Origin: Bacteroidales bacterium | GTDB taxonomy: Bacteria; Bacteroidota; Bacteroidia; Bacteroidales; UBA932 | DNA length: 64,000 nucleotides | NCBI GenBank assembly: GCA_015060395.1 | Contig: SUYP01000012.1 | Span: forward strand, 1-64,000 | Direction: 5' to 3' | In this document: positions 16,789 to 25,522 of the stretch, one piece after another | How positions within the stretch are numbered: position 1 is the first letter of the stretch | Layout of the letters: each line of letters begins with the position of its first letter | The notes under the pieces: generated by a model | The model's database searches: none | What the model saw: only the letters and a program-made list of their open reading frames with translations | Told to the model about the DNA's origin: nothing | Translations under genes and position numbers: made by a program

Positions 16789-18084
16789 TTATTTATTATC
16801 AATAACTTCCTGATAGATACCCTTGATCTTTGCGGCAACGTCGTTCCACTTTATGCTGTTCACCTCGTCATATCCGCAACGTGCAGCGAGCTGCGAGATC
16901 GCAGGATACTGGAGAAGGCCATAGATCGCGTCAGACATAGCGTCCACATCCCAGAAATCGACCTTGAGGGCGTACTTGAGGATCTCGGCGCAACCCGACT
17001 GCTTGGATATGATCGATGGCACGTTGGTCTGCATAGCTTCAAGCGGAGAGATACCGAAAGGCTCTGAAATAGAAGGCATTACATAGACATCCGACAGAGC
17101 GAACATCTTGTGTACCTCCTTTCCGCGAAGGAAGCCTGTGAAATGGAACCTGTCGGAGATGCCGAGTCGTGCGACGTGGCGGATACACCTGTTGAGCATA
17201 TCACCGCTTCCTGCCATCACGAAACGTACGTTGTTGCATCTCTTGAGAACCTTTGCCGCAGCCTCGATGAAATACTCAGGGCCCTTCTGATAGGTGACGC
17301 GTCCGAGGAAGGTAACCACCTTCTCCTTCACGTTCCTCTCGACCTCGAGCTTCTCACGGCCGCTGAAGTCAACGGCGTTGTGGACAGCCACAACCTTCTC
17401 AGGTTCGATACCGTAACGATTGATACAGATGTTTCTTGTAAGCTCGCTCACAGCCATAACCTTGTCGGCTGCCATCATACCCTTGGTCTCAAGGTCAACG
17501 ACTCTTGTATCGACCTGGTCGTCACTTGCGCGGTCGTATGATGTAGCGTGCATATGCACGACGAGCGGCTTTCCGGTAAGCTGCTTTGCAGCGATACCTG
17601 CAAGATATGTAAGCCAGTCGTGAGCGTGGATCACATCGAACTGATCCTTGTACTGCATTGCGATCGTAGCTCCGACCATTGCGTAGCGCGCAACCTCTTC
17701 CATAAGGTTGGCACCGTATTTTCCTGAAAACTTATATTTCTGGCCGTACTGCACACGGAAGCCTTTTATCTGCCTCTTGCGCTCTTCCTCGACGATGGTC
17801 TTGAAGTCGCTAGGGTCAACGTAAGGTACCATATTGGTGCCGATGTGCACGAACTGAACCTTGCCGAGGAACTCATCCACAGTAGCGCTGACGGTGTCGA
17901 TAGCCACGTCACTTGCGTTGATGATCTTCACCGCGCTCTCATCCTCATCACCTGAAGCTGAAGGCATTACGAAAAGGACATCCACATCGTTGTAGGCCAG
18001 ACCTTTGGTCATACCGTAGCAAGCTGTTCCGAGACCTCCTGCAATATGAGGAGGAAACTCCCATCCGAACATTAGAACTCTCAT
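16789..18084 (-). CDS. Glycosyltransferase (GT4/GT5 type) of the glycogen cluster
   Basis: A 431-residue GT-B transferase. It opens with the synthase-like MRVLMFGWEFPPHIAGGLG and carries the donor-binding block SISEPFGISPLEAM (about residues 343-356) with the conserved EX7E arrangement. It resembles bacterial glycogen/starch synthase-like GT4 proteins. Since the cluster also encodes a GT3-type synthase, this enzyme could be a primer-forming, maltose-phosphate-forming or accessory synthase. It lies 17 bp after the debranching gene. Confidence 0.82.
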   Translation of the reverse strand: MRVLMFGWEFPPHIAGGLGTACYGMTKGLAYNDVDVLFVMPSASGDEDESAVKIINASDVAIDTVSATVDEFLGKVQFVHIGTNMVPYVDPSDFKTIVEEERKRQIKGFRVQYGQKYKFSGKYGANLMEEVARYAMVGATIAMQYKDQFDVIHAHDWLTYLAGIAAKQLTGKPLVVHMHATSYDRASDDQVDTRVVDLETKGMMAADKVMAVSELTRNICINRYGIEPEKVVAVHNAVDFSGREKLEVERNVKEKVVTFLGRVTYQKGPEYFIEAAAKVLKRCNNVRFVMAGSGDMLNRCIRHVARLGISDRFHFTGFLRGKEVHKMFALSDVYVMPSISEPFGISPLEAMQTNVPSIISKQSGCAEILKYALKVDFWDVDAMSDAIYGLLQYPAISQLAARCGYDEVNSIKWNDVAAKIKGIYQEVIDNK

Positions 18085-18101
18085 TATCTGTCCTCCTTAT
18101 A

Positions 18102-20030
18102 TTATTTATATTGTTTCATTATATACATTATCCTCAGGAGAGCTGCAGTACTCATTGCTGATGCAATGGCTCCGTGCGGCTCGTGAGGAGGGTCTCCGTC
18201 ATAAAGCTCGGAGAATGCACCCACACCGTGCTTGCTGATGTCCTCGAAGAATCCTTCCACAAGGTATTTTGCCCTTCCGTAGAATGTCTCGCCCATCATC
18301 CTGAAGCAGAGGTCGATGTATGGAGCGAGGAGTGCAGGGAATGCACAGCCCTGATGGTATGCGAGGTCGCGGTCGATCTGCGATCCCTCATATACGCCTC
18401 TGTAGGCCTCGTTTCTTGGAGAAAGCGAACGGAGTCCTCTCTTGGTGACAAGCTCGTCGTTGATGGTCATCACCACCTCTGAGATCACCTCGTCGTCAAC
18501 AGGACAATATTCGAGATAGATCGGGAAGAGGATGTTAGGCCTTACCGCCTGATCCTGAGGGCCGTTTCCTACATAGTCAACAAGATATCCCCATTCAGGT
18601 CTCCAGAATGTAGGCTGGAAGTTCTCCTTCACGAGGTCGCGTACAGGTGACCATCGCTCCACGAATGCGCTCTTGCGAGGGCCGTACTTGTTTTCCATAT
18701 CGATGGCGAAGCAGAGGGCGTTGTACCAGAATGCATTGGTCTCGATCTGGTAGCCGGCACGCTCTGTGACCGGACGGCCATATACGTATGCGTTCATCCA
18801 AGACAGTGCGACTCCGTCCATCTGTGCCCAGAGAAGTCCGTTAGGATGCATTGCGATCTCCTTTCTGCGGCCCGGAGCATAGCTCTCGATGATGCCCTTG
18901 AGGGTCTCGCCATATTTCTTCCATACGTGCTTTTCCTTGCCGCTGAAGCGGATATACTGCTGGAGGGTCTCGGTAAGTCTGAGAGGAGCCTCACACTGTG
19001 TGGTGCGATGGAAGAGTCTCTCCTGCTCGTCTGCTATAAGCGTGTCGAGGATCTTCTCGAATTCGTCGCAGTTGCCGTTGGCATAGAGGGTAAGTCCAGG
19101 AAGGGATACGACAGTCTCTCTGAGAAGACCTGTCTCAAGCCAGGAGAATCCGGCATTGATCTGAGCCCTGTCGCCGTTGTGGCACTTGAACATCTCTGCA
19201 TTGTGGACGAGGAGGTCGTGATAGTCCTCGATGACTTCCATCTTCTTGAGAGTGTCGGTGAATTTCCTCTTGAGTCCTCTAGGGTTGACCTCGTTGACTG
19301 AAGCAGAGAATACAACAGATTCGCCCGGTTTCATTTCAAGAGAGAAAGTACCTGGGACGAAGAGATCCTCACGGCAGTCGAAGCCACGGCGGTACTCGTC
19401 AGAGTAGGTCACTCCGTTGTACCAGTAAGGCTGATACTTGAAGGAAGCCTTGGCTGAAGACTGGAGGTTGAGTGTCGGGAAGCCGCTGTACAGGCAGAAT
19501 GACACACCTCCGTCAACATCCTCGTATGCAGTATATGCATCGGAATTCTGGCTTGTGAGGCTGTGTACGCTTCTGAAGGCAAGGAAAGGCTTGAGCTGAA
19601 GCGAAATCTTTCCGGGAGCGGTCTGAAGCTCATACTTGATAAGGACCTGATCGTTGTCCGGAACCATCATAATGGTCTTGGTGAAGATGATTCCACCGAC
19701 CTTGTAGGTAACCACAGGCACCGGATTGGCATCGAAGTCGATGATGTACTTATGACCTCTTGGCTCGTAAGTGTCACCATAGCAGTGGATGCCGAGGTTG
19801 AACTGCTTTCCTCCCAGCACGAGGCTCTCGTCAAGAGCAGAAAGAAGCATATACTTTCCGCCGCCTAACTCAGCCACAGGGACAGCCAGCAATCCGTGAT
19901 AGCGTCTCGTATTGCAGGTCACGATGGACGTGTTGCAGTACGCGCCTGTCTCATTCGCTGCGATGATCTCACGCTTGAGCGAATATTCCAGGTTCACAAG
20001 CTCGGACTTGTTGAATTTAAGAAAAGCCAT
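18102..20030 (-). CDS. Glycogen debranching enzyme (amylo-alpha-1,6-glucosidase, GH133-like)
   Basis: A 642-residue cytoplasmic enzyme of the two-domain GDE type. The N-terminal beta-rich domain (about 20-270; motif NTRRYHGLL at 40-48) precedes a C-terminal alpha/alpha barrel (about 290-640) with WAQMDGVALSWMNAY and a GAFSELYDGDPPHEPHGA block near the end. It removes alpha-1,6 branch glucoses during glycogen breakdown. It sits between the branching enzyme (22 bp) and the glycosyltransferase (17 bp), so a single transcript is likely. Confidence 0.92.
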   Translation of the reverse strand: MAFLKFNKSELVNLEYSLKREIIAANETGAYCNTSIVTCNTRRYHGLLAVPVAELGGGKYMLLSALDESLVLGGKQFNLGIHCYGDTYEPRGHKYIIDFDANPVPVVTYKVGGIIFTKTIMMVPDNDQVLIKYELQTAPGKISLQLKPFLAFRSVHSLTSQNSDAYTAYEDVDGGVSFCLYSGFPTLNLQSSAKASFKYQPYWYNGVTYSDEYRRGFDCREDLFVPGTFSLEMKPGESVVFSASVNEVNPRGLKRKFTDTLKKMEVIEDYHDLLVHNAEMFKCHNGDRAQINAGFSWLETGLLRETVVSLPGLTLYANGNCDEFEKILDTLIADEQERLFHRTTQCEAPLRLTETLQQYIRFSGKEKHVWKKYGETLKGIIESYAPGRRKEIAMHPNGLLWAQMDGVALSWMNAYVYGRPVTERAGYQIETNAFWYNALCFAIDMENKYGPRKSAFVERWSPVRDLVKENFQPTFWRPEWGYLVDYVGNGPQDQAVRPNILFPIYLEYCPVDDEVISEVVMTINDELVTKRGLRSLSPRNEAYRGVYEGSQIDRDLAYHQGCAFPALLAPYIDLCFRMMGETFYGRAKYLVEGFFEDISKHGVGAFSELYDGDPPHEPHGAIASAMSTAALLRIMYIMKQYK

Positions 20031-20052
20031 ATAAATACGTATTTAGTTATTT

Positions 20053-22065
20053 TCAGTCAATCTTTTTCAGCACCACTGCGCATCGGCTCGGCAGATAGAG
20101 GTACAATGTCTCGTCATATTTGCCGTTTCCGTTCTCACTTCGCTCGGATACACTGAAATGCGCCTCCCCAGTCCTGAGTCTGGAGAAGCCGTCAAATTCG
20201 TTTTCATCCGAGTTGAGCACCACCTCATATTTTCCGGCTGGAACAGCGAAGCCATAGTCGGCGAAAGAAGTGGTGGGGTTGAAATTGAGCGCAAAGATAC
20301 AATTTTTTCTTTTGAATATAAGAATCTTTTTTTCTTCATCCTGGACAAAAAGTTCAGGTTTCTCATCGAGAATAGCTTCCTGACGCGCCAGAGCTATCAT
20401 TGCCTTGTCGAAATTTCTCAAGTATCTGTATCTGAGATAGTCCGGTTCGGCAAGCGACCACTGTCTTCTGGCGTGCTTGTACGACCATCCGTTTCCTTCG
20501 CGCGGGAAGTCGATCCACTCAGGATGGCCGAACTCGTTGCCCATAAATGTAAGGTAGCCGTTTCCGCAGGTCGCCATAGTCACCAGACGTATCATCTTGT
20601 GAAGAGCCATACCTCTGTCAACGATGTCCGACTGCGAGTCCTTGTTCATAGAGAAATACATCTCCTTGTCCATAAGGCGGAACGCGATGGTCTTGTCTCC
20701 CACCATCGCCTGATCGTGGCATTCGGCATAGCTGATGGTCTTTTCATCCGCCCTCTTGTTGGTGAGCTGCCACCAGATCTCGCCCACGCTCCACTGATCG
20801 TCGGAGAGTTCCTTTATCCATTTGATCCAGTTGTCGGCCACTCCCATACTCATTCGGAAGTCGAAGCCCACGCCGCCCTGCTCGAAAGGAGCTGCCAGAC
20901 CGGCCATTCCGCTCACATCCTCGGCAATAGTAAATGCTTCCGGATTCATCTCGCGGATAAGCATATTGGCCAGGGCAAGATAGGTCACGGCATTCTCGTC
21001 CACTCCCTGATTGAAATAGTTGTCATAGCCGACGAAGGCCTTCTCCAGTCCGTGATCCCAGTAGAGCATACTGGTCACTCCGTCGAAACGGAAGCCGTCG
21101 ATATGATATTCCTCCATCCAGTATTTGCAGTTCGAAAGAAGGAAATACTTGGTCTCGTCCTTTCCGTAATCGAAGCAGCGCGAGCCCCAGGCAGGATGAT
21201 GTCCCTGCCAGCCGTCATAGAAATAGAGGGTCTTGGTTCCGTCAAAGAAGCCGAGGCCTTCAGCCTCATTATCGACAGAATGCGAATGCACTATATCCAT
21301 AACCACGGCGATTCCCATTCCGTGAGCGTCATCAACGAGGGCCTTGAACTCCTCCGGAGTACCGAAACGCGAGCTCAGGGCATAGAAATTGGCCACCTGA
21401 TAGCCGAAGGAGCCATAATAAGGATGCTCCTGAAGAGCCATTATCTGGAGGGTGTCATATCCCAGCTCGGCCACTTTCGGAAGCACATTCAGGCGGAATT
21501 CCTCGAATGTTCCCACCTTCTCCTCCTCTGCAGCCATTCCGATATGGCATTCATAGATGAGAGGGTGAGGTCTCTTTCCGGGAGCGGCATTCTTCCATTC
21601 ATATTTCGTTGCAGGATCCCAGACCTGAGCACAGAATGTCTTTGTCACAGGGTCCTGGACAGCTCTGGTGAGATAGGCTGGAAGCCTTTCCGCTCCACCG
21701 CCCTTCCACTCGATGTAGAGCTTGTACAACGTACCGTGGTCAAGGAACATAGAAGGAAGTTCTATCTCCCAGTTTCCGCCTCCTATAGGTCTGAGGGCGT
21801 ACGCCTCGGTACGCTTCCAGTTGTTGAACTCACCGATGATATAGATCTTGGTTGCATTCGGAGCCCATTCACGGAATATCCAGCTGCCCTTCTCATTACG
21901 GTGCAGTCCATAATAGATGTGGTTGTTCATCGCCTTGGCAAGAGAACCGTCCACAGACAGCCTGTCCCTCGTCTGAGCTATCATTTCGTGTCTTTTGTCT
22001 ATGGCATCCTTATATGGCAACAGCCACTCGTCGCTGTCATAGATCATCTTCTTTTTTGCGCACAT
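20053..22065 (-). CDS. glgB: 1,4-alpha-glucan branching enzyme (GH13, eukaryote-like)
   Basis: Makes alpha-1,6 branches in glycogen. The 670-residue protein has an N-terminal CBM48-like domain (about 50-150) and a GH13 barrel with DIVHSHS (257-263), nucleophile D328 in GFRFDGVTSMLY, acid E382 in IAEDVSGM and YAECHDQAMVGDKT (H450, D451). These motifs match the plant/animal-type enzyme rather than E. coli GlgB. I chose ATG 22065; earlier in-frame starts overlap xseB. It starts 13 bp after xseB and leads the glycogen run. Confidence 0.93.
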   Translation of the reverse strand: MCAKKKMIYDSDEWLLPYKDAIDKRHEMIAQTRDRLSVDGSLAKAMNNHIYYGLHRNEKGSWIFREWAPNATKIYIIGEFNNWKRTEAYALRPIGGGNWEIELPSMFLDHGTLYKLYIEWKGGGAERLPAYLTRAVQDPVTKTFCAQVWDPATKYEWKNAAPGKRPHPLIYECHIGMAAEEEKVGTFEEFRLNVLPKVAELGYDTLQIMALQEHPYYGSFGYQVANFYALSSRFGTPEEFKALVDDAHGMGIAVVMDIVHSHSVDNEAEGLGFFDGTKTLYFYDGWQGHHPAWGSRCFDYGKDETKYFLLSNCKYWMEEYHIDGFRFDGVTSMLYWDHGLEKAFVGYDNYFNQGVDENAVTYLALANMLIREMNPEAFTIAEDVSGMAGLAAPFEQGGVGFDFRMSMGVADNWIKWIKELSDDQWSVGEIWWQLTNKRADEKTISYAECHDQAMVGDKTIAFRLMDKEMYFSMNKDSQSDIVDRGMALHKMIRLVTMATCGNGYLTFMGNEFGHPEWIDFPREGNGWSYKHARRQWSLAEPDYLRYRYLRNFDKAMIALARQEAILDEKPELFVQDEEKKILIFKRKNCIFALNFNPTTSFADYGFAVPAGKYEVVLNSDENEFDGFSRLRTGEAHFSVSERSENGNGKYDETLYLYLPSRCAVVLKKID

Positions 22066-22078
22066 ATCTTTATCACGA

Positions 22079-22267
22079 TTATTGGTTATCCATTGCATCA
22101 AGCTTCTCACGAGCCCCGCGCAGGTAGGCACGGCAAGCCGCGATCAGCTCTTCCGATCGTTTGATGTATCTGTCAATATCTCCGATCCCGGTCTGGGGAT
22201 CCTCCACTTTCGCCGCGATAGCCTCCAGCTCCTCTACGGCCTTTGCATAATCAAAAGTCTCTTTCAT
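22079..22267 (-). CDS. xseB: Exodeoxyribonuclease VII small subunit
   Basis: A 62-residue subunit of the ssDNA exonuclease ExoVII. The motif FDYAKAVEELEAIAAKVED near the N-terminus and the coiled-coil pattern are typical. I chose the ATG at 22267 because it overlaps the xseA stop in a classic ATGA arrangement; an in-frame ATG at 22288 is also possible. It lies directly after xseA and 13 bp before the branching enzyme, linking a DNA-metabolism pair to the glycogen cluster. Confidence 0.9.
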   Translation of the reverse strand: MKETFDYAKAVEELEAIAAKVEDPQTGIGDIDRYIKRSEELIAACRAYLRGAREKLDAMDNQ

Positions 22268-23439
22268 CTTACCTTCTCTATCAGACAATCCAGGGTCCCG
22301 TCCGCGAACATAAGCGACATCCTGTCCCCCGGGCTACTTCCTTCCGCTCCCTTCATCACACGTCCTTCACCATCGACGGCCAGGGCATAACCCCTTTCCA
22401 GGATCTTCCTAGGGTCAGCTGCACCGATCCTTGCCTCGAGAAGTCTCAGAGAGGCCTCCATAGCCGCCAGCTTGAGCGAAAAGCCTCCCCTTATCCTCGA
22501 ACCCAGCATACCTACATACGACTCCATTGCAGATATGCGGCTTCCGAAGGCAAGCTTCATACGTGTCATATACGAAGAAAGCCGCGCATCCTCATCTTCA
22601 TAGATGGAAAGGATGTAGTCGGCCAGAGCTGTCGGGGTCTTTACATATTCGTATGCTACCATATCGCATACGTGGAAATCCTGGTCGTGGCCTATGGCAG
22701 TAAGCACAGGCAGGGGATATTGGGCGATCACGGCCGCCAATCCATAGTCGTCGAAGCAGGCAAGGTCGAGCCTTGCTCCTCCACCGCGAAGGATCAGGAC
22801 GGCATCATATTCATTTCCGCTGTCCAGTATGGCATCCAAAGCCGTTATTATGGATTCGGGACAGTCCGCTCCCTGCATCAGGGCAGGATATAATTCGAGA
22901 GACAGCCTGAATCCGTAGGCGTTCTCCTCGATATGGCGGACAAAGTCACGGTAGCCCGCAGCATCTTCTGCGGATATCACCGCCAGACGATAAGGAAGCT
23001 GGGGCAGGGAAAGCCCCTTCTGAAGTTCCAGAAGTCCTTCCTTGCCCAGACGTTCGATGGTCCGCTGCCTCTCAAGTTCCTTGATTCCAAGAGAGTATTC
23101 CGGATCTATATCATTGATTATCAGGGAGAATCCGTACAATTGGCTGTAATTGACCTGAACTTCCGCCAGAATCACCATACCTTCAGAGACAGGTGAGCCT
23201 GTGACAGATTGGAAATACGGAGCTATGAAGCGGTACTTGGAGGCCCAGATGATGGCATTGGCCTTGGCCGTCAGTCCTTTTTCGTCGCTTTGGGACAATT
23301 CCAGATAACAATGGCCTCCGCTCCGCGCCTTGACGGCACTCACTTCGGCCCTTACCCAGATGCGTGACGGAAAAAGGCATTCTATCCCCTTTTTAAGCTG
23401 CGTCTGTAACTCAAACAGGTCGATAAATTCCTTTTCCAT
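22264..23439 (-). CDS. xseA: Exodeoxyribonuclease VII large subunit
   Basis: Catalytic subunit of ExoVII, which degrades ssDNA to oligonucleotides. The 391-residue protein has an N-terminal OB fold (about 5-100; KARSGGHCYLELS) and a catalytic core with LILRGGGARLDLACFDD-like sequence near residue 212-230 and PVLTAIGHDQDFHVCD near 245-260. It is a little shorter than the E. coli protein (about 450). The stop overlaps the xseB ATG as ATGA. It is divergent from engB, with its own promoter in the gap. Confidence 0.93.
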   Translation of the reverse strand: MEKEFIDLFELQTQLKKGIECLFPSRIWVRAEVSAVKARSGGHCYLELSQSDEKGLTAKANAIIWASKYRFIAPYFQSVTGSPVSEGMVILAEVQVNYSQLYGFSLIINDIDPEYSLGIKELERQRTIERLGKEGLLELQKGLSLPQLPYRLAVISAEDAAGYRDFVRHIEENAYGFRLSLELYPALMQGADCPESIITALDAILDSGNEYDAVLILRGGGARLDLACFDDYGLAAVIAQYPLPVLTAIGHDQDFHVCDMVAYEYVKTPTALADYILSIYEDEDARLSSYMTRMKLAFGSRISAMESYVGMLGSRIRGGFSLKLAAMEASLRLLEARIGAADPRKILERGYALAVDGEGRVMKGAEGSSPGDRMSLMFADGTLDCLIEKVR

Positions 23440-23460
23440 ACATTTTTAATTCCTTCGCAA

Positions 23461-23490
23461 CAAATTTAGCAAAATTTCCCTTACCACAAC
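23461..23490 (-). promoter_or_regulatory. Promoter for xseA-xseB and possibly the glycogen cluster
   Basis: On the minus strand GTTG (-33-like, 23487-23490) is 18 bp from TAAATTTG (-7, 23461-23468). The start site would be near 23454, 15 bp before the xseA ATG. No other clear promoter is seen before the branching enzyme, so this may drive a long transcript. Confidence 0.55.
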
Positions 23491-23522
23491 CATTATTTCG
23501 TATGAAATAAAATAAAAATCCA

Positions 23523-23530
23523 TATCTTTG
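23523..23530 (+). promoter_or_regulatory. Candidate -7 element for engB-prs
   Basis: TATCTTTG matches TAnnTTTG and lies 28 bp before the engB ATG. The -33 region has only a partial TTTC. Confidence 0.5.
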
Positions 23531-23536
23531 CCAGCT

Positions 23537-23549
23537 GATTCGAGTAACC
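23537..23549. repeat. Short dispersed motif, inverted copy
   Basis: GATTCGAGTAACC is the inverse of a GGTTACTCGAATC form of the 13-mer at 1242 and 15410. It lies between the engB -7 element and ATG, so it is in the engB leader. Confidence 0.4.
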
Positions 23550-23558
23550 TTAAAGAAT

Positions 23559-24170
23559 ATGAAGATCAACGAGGCATTATTTGCTGGCAGCAGCACAAGG
23601 ATATCCGAGAAGCCGAAACAGAAATTTCCTGAATTCGCCTTCATCGGAAGATCGAATGTCGGCAAATCCTCGCTTATTAATATGCTCTGCCGCAACAAGA
23701 AGCTGGCGATGACTTCCAGCAAGCCGGGCAAGACAAGGCTGGTCAATCATTTCCTCATAAACAGGGAGTGGTATCTGGTCGATCTTCCTGGATACGGCTA
23801 TGCGAAAATGTCGGCCACAGCGAAGCAGAAGCTTGAGCAGGTGATCAGAAACTACATCAACCTATCTGAAGAGATGGTGATGCTCTTCGTCCTCATCGAT
23901 TCGCGTCACGACATCGGAAAGGTCGATATGGACTTCCTCATCGAACTGGGACAGAGCAGGATACCTTTCGCCATAATCTTCACCAAAGGCGACAAGAACG
24001 GGCCCAAGGCTCTTGAGACGCAGATAGAGAAGATGAAGGGGCAGATACTTGAACTCTGGGAAGAACTTCCGCCGACATTCATCAGTTCTTCGGAGACCGG
24101 CCTGGGCCGCGAAGAGATACTCGGCTACATCGAATCGGTTCTTGAAACATTGAAATCCGAACAAAACTAA
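23559..24170 (+). CDS. engB: Ribosome biogenesis GTPase EngB (YihA/YsxC)
   Basis: GTPase required for large-subunit assembly. The 203-residue protein has G1 GRSNVGKSS (about 29-37), G3 DLPGYGYA and G4 TKGDK (about 145-149). Length and start are normal for the family. It precedes prs by 14 bp on the same strand. Confidence 0.95.
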   Translation: MKINEALFAGSSTRISEKPKQKFPEFAFIGRSNVGKSSLINMLCRNKKLAMTSSKPGKTRLVNHFLINREWYLVDLPGYGYAKMSATAKQKLEQVIRNYINLSEEMVMLFVLIDSRHDIGKVDMDFLIELGQSRIPFAIIFTKGDKNGPKALETQIEKMKGQILELWEELPPTFISSSETGLGREEILGYIESVLETLKSEQN

Positions 24171-24184
24171 ACCCTCCATACAAG

Positions 24185-25135
24185 ATGATCAAGGAACACA
24201 GAATGAAACTATTCGCCTGCAGGGCGTCTAAGGATTTTGCACTTAAGGTGGCAAAGGCACTCAACATCGAGCTCGGTTCATCCGACGTGCTGACATTCAG
24301 CGACGGAGAATTCCAGCCATCGTTCAACGAGAGCGTCAGAGGAGCGACTGTATTCATCGTCCAGTCAACATTCCCGCCTACAGACAATCTATTCGAGCTT
24401 CTCCTTATGGCAGACGCTGCCAAGAGGGCTTCCGCTCACAAGGTGATCGCCGTTATGCCGTATTACGGATGGGCGAGACAGGACCGCAAGGACAAGCCGA
24501 GAGTTTCAATCGGAGCGAAGCTCGTTGCAAATATGCTTCACGCTGCAGGATGTGACCGCGTGATGACCTGCGACCTTCACGCAGACCAGATCCAGGGATT
24601 CTTCGATTTCCCTGTTGACCACATCTACGCAAGCGCTGTATTCCTTCCTTATCTCAAGTCGCTCAACATCGAAAATCTTGCGATCGCAGCCCCTGATATG
24701 GGAGGTGCAAAGAGAGCCAACGCATACGCAAGATATCTCGAGTGCCCTGTGGTCATCTGCCACAAGTCACGTGAGAAGGCAAATGTGGTGGCTTCGATCA
24801 CCGCTATCGGAGATGTGGCAGGAAAGAACATCGTGATCGTTGACGATATGATAGATACTGCAGGCACACTTGCAAAGGCTGCCAACGTTCTGAAGGATAT
24901 GGGAGCCCTGAGCGTACGCGCCTGCGCCACACATCCTGTATTCTCAGGTCCTGCATACGAAAGGATCGCCGAGTCTGCCCTGGAGGAAGTTATCGTGACC
25001 GACACCATTCCGCTCTCTACAGCCCCTGAAAAGGACAAGAGCAAGATAACTGTCCTCAGTATGACCGGAATGTTCGCCGACATCATCAACAAGGTTTACA
25101 ACTACGAGGAGATCAGTTCAAGTTTCATCAACTAG
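24185..25135 (+). CDS. prs: Ribose-phosphate pyrophosphokinase (PRPP synthase)
   Basis: Makes PRPP from ribose 5-phosphate and ATP for nucleotide, His and Trp synthesis. The 316-residue protein shows the class I motifs: YYGWARQDRK (about 98-107), DLHADQIQGFF (about 129-139) and the PRPP loop DDMIDTAGTL (about 220-229). The ATG at 24185 was kept; M7 is an alternative and nearer the usual family start. A strong terminator follows directly. Confidence 0.95.
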   Translation: MIKEHRMKLFACRASKDFALKVAKALNIELGSSDVLTFSDGEFQPSFNESVRGATVFIVQSTFPPTDNLFELLLMADAAKRASAHKVIAVMPYYGWARQDRKDKPRVSIGAKLVANMLHAAGCDRVMTCDLHADQIQGFFDFPVDHIYASAVFLPYLKSLNIENLAIAAPDMGGAKRANAYARYLECPVVICHKSREKANVVASITAIGDVAGKNIVIVDDMIDTAGTLAKAANVLKDMGALSVRACATHPVFSGPAYERIAESALEEVIVTDTIPLSTAPEKDKSKITVLSMTGMFADIINKVYNYEEISSSFIN

Positions 25136-25153
25136 GAACCGATTTTGATATGG

Positions 25154-25191
25154 ATTCCGCCGGGAGTATTGTCTTCCGACGGAATTTTATT
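25154..25191 (+). terminator. Intrinsic terminator after prs
   Basis: ATTCCG...CGGAAT arms with one internal mismatch give a 13-bp stem (25154-25185), followed by TTTTATT. Confidence 0.75.
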
Positions 25192-25196
25192 GAGTT

Positions 25197-25451
25197 ATGG
25201 AGATATTATTAGCATCATTAGTCCTCATAGGCTTGTGCGTATTCGGGATGTGCTTCAACATCATCTTCAGGAAGGACGGAAAGTTTCCTGAAACCGAGAT
25301 AGAGAACAATGTGGAAATGCGCAAGAGAGGCATCAAATGCGCCAAGGAAGAGGAAATAAAGCTTTGGGGCAAGAAAGATGAGAACGGCAACCCGGTGGCC
25401 TGTGACGAAGGCGGGTGCGCGAGCTGCGGTTCCAGATCTGACTGCCATTGA
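25197..25451 (+). CDS. Small Cys-rich membrane protein of unknown function
   Basis: An 84-residue protein. One N-terminal membrane helix (about residues 3-22) precedes a short charged region and a C-terminal cysteine cluster, [16 protein letters not shown], after an isolated C48. The layout (one helix plus C-terminal CxxC-type motif) recalls NqrM-like and Fe/S-associated small membrane proteins, but I cannot assign it. It begins just after the prs terminator and is followed by der 71 bp later, so it may be co-transcribed with der. Confidence 0.65.
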   Translation: MEILLASLVLIGLCVFGMCFNIIFRKDGKFPETEIENNVEMRKRGIKCAKEEEIKLWGKKDENGNPVACDEGGCASCGSRSDCH

Positions 25452-25522
25452 TACGTTCGGTCCCGGATAGGGATGAGCAATTATCGCCGAGAGGCGGGAT
25501 TTTAACAACTAAATCATTTATT

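Noticed and set aside
20158..22164. 668-codon plus-strand open frame opposite the branching enzyme
   Set aside because: The minus-strand gene has full GH13 catalytic motifs; the plus frame has no domain or start signal and is a codon-bias shadow.
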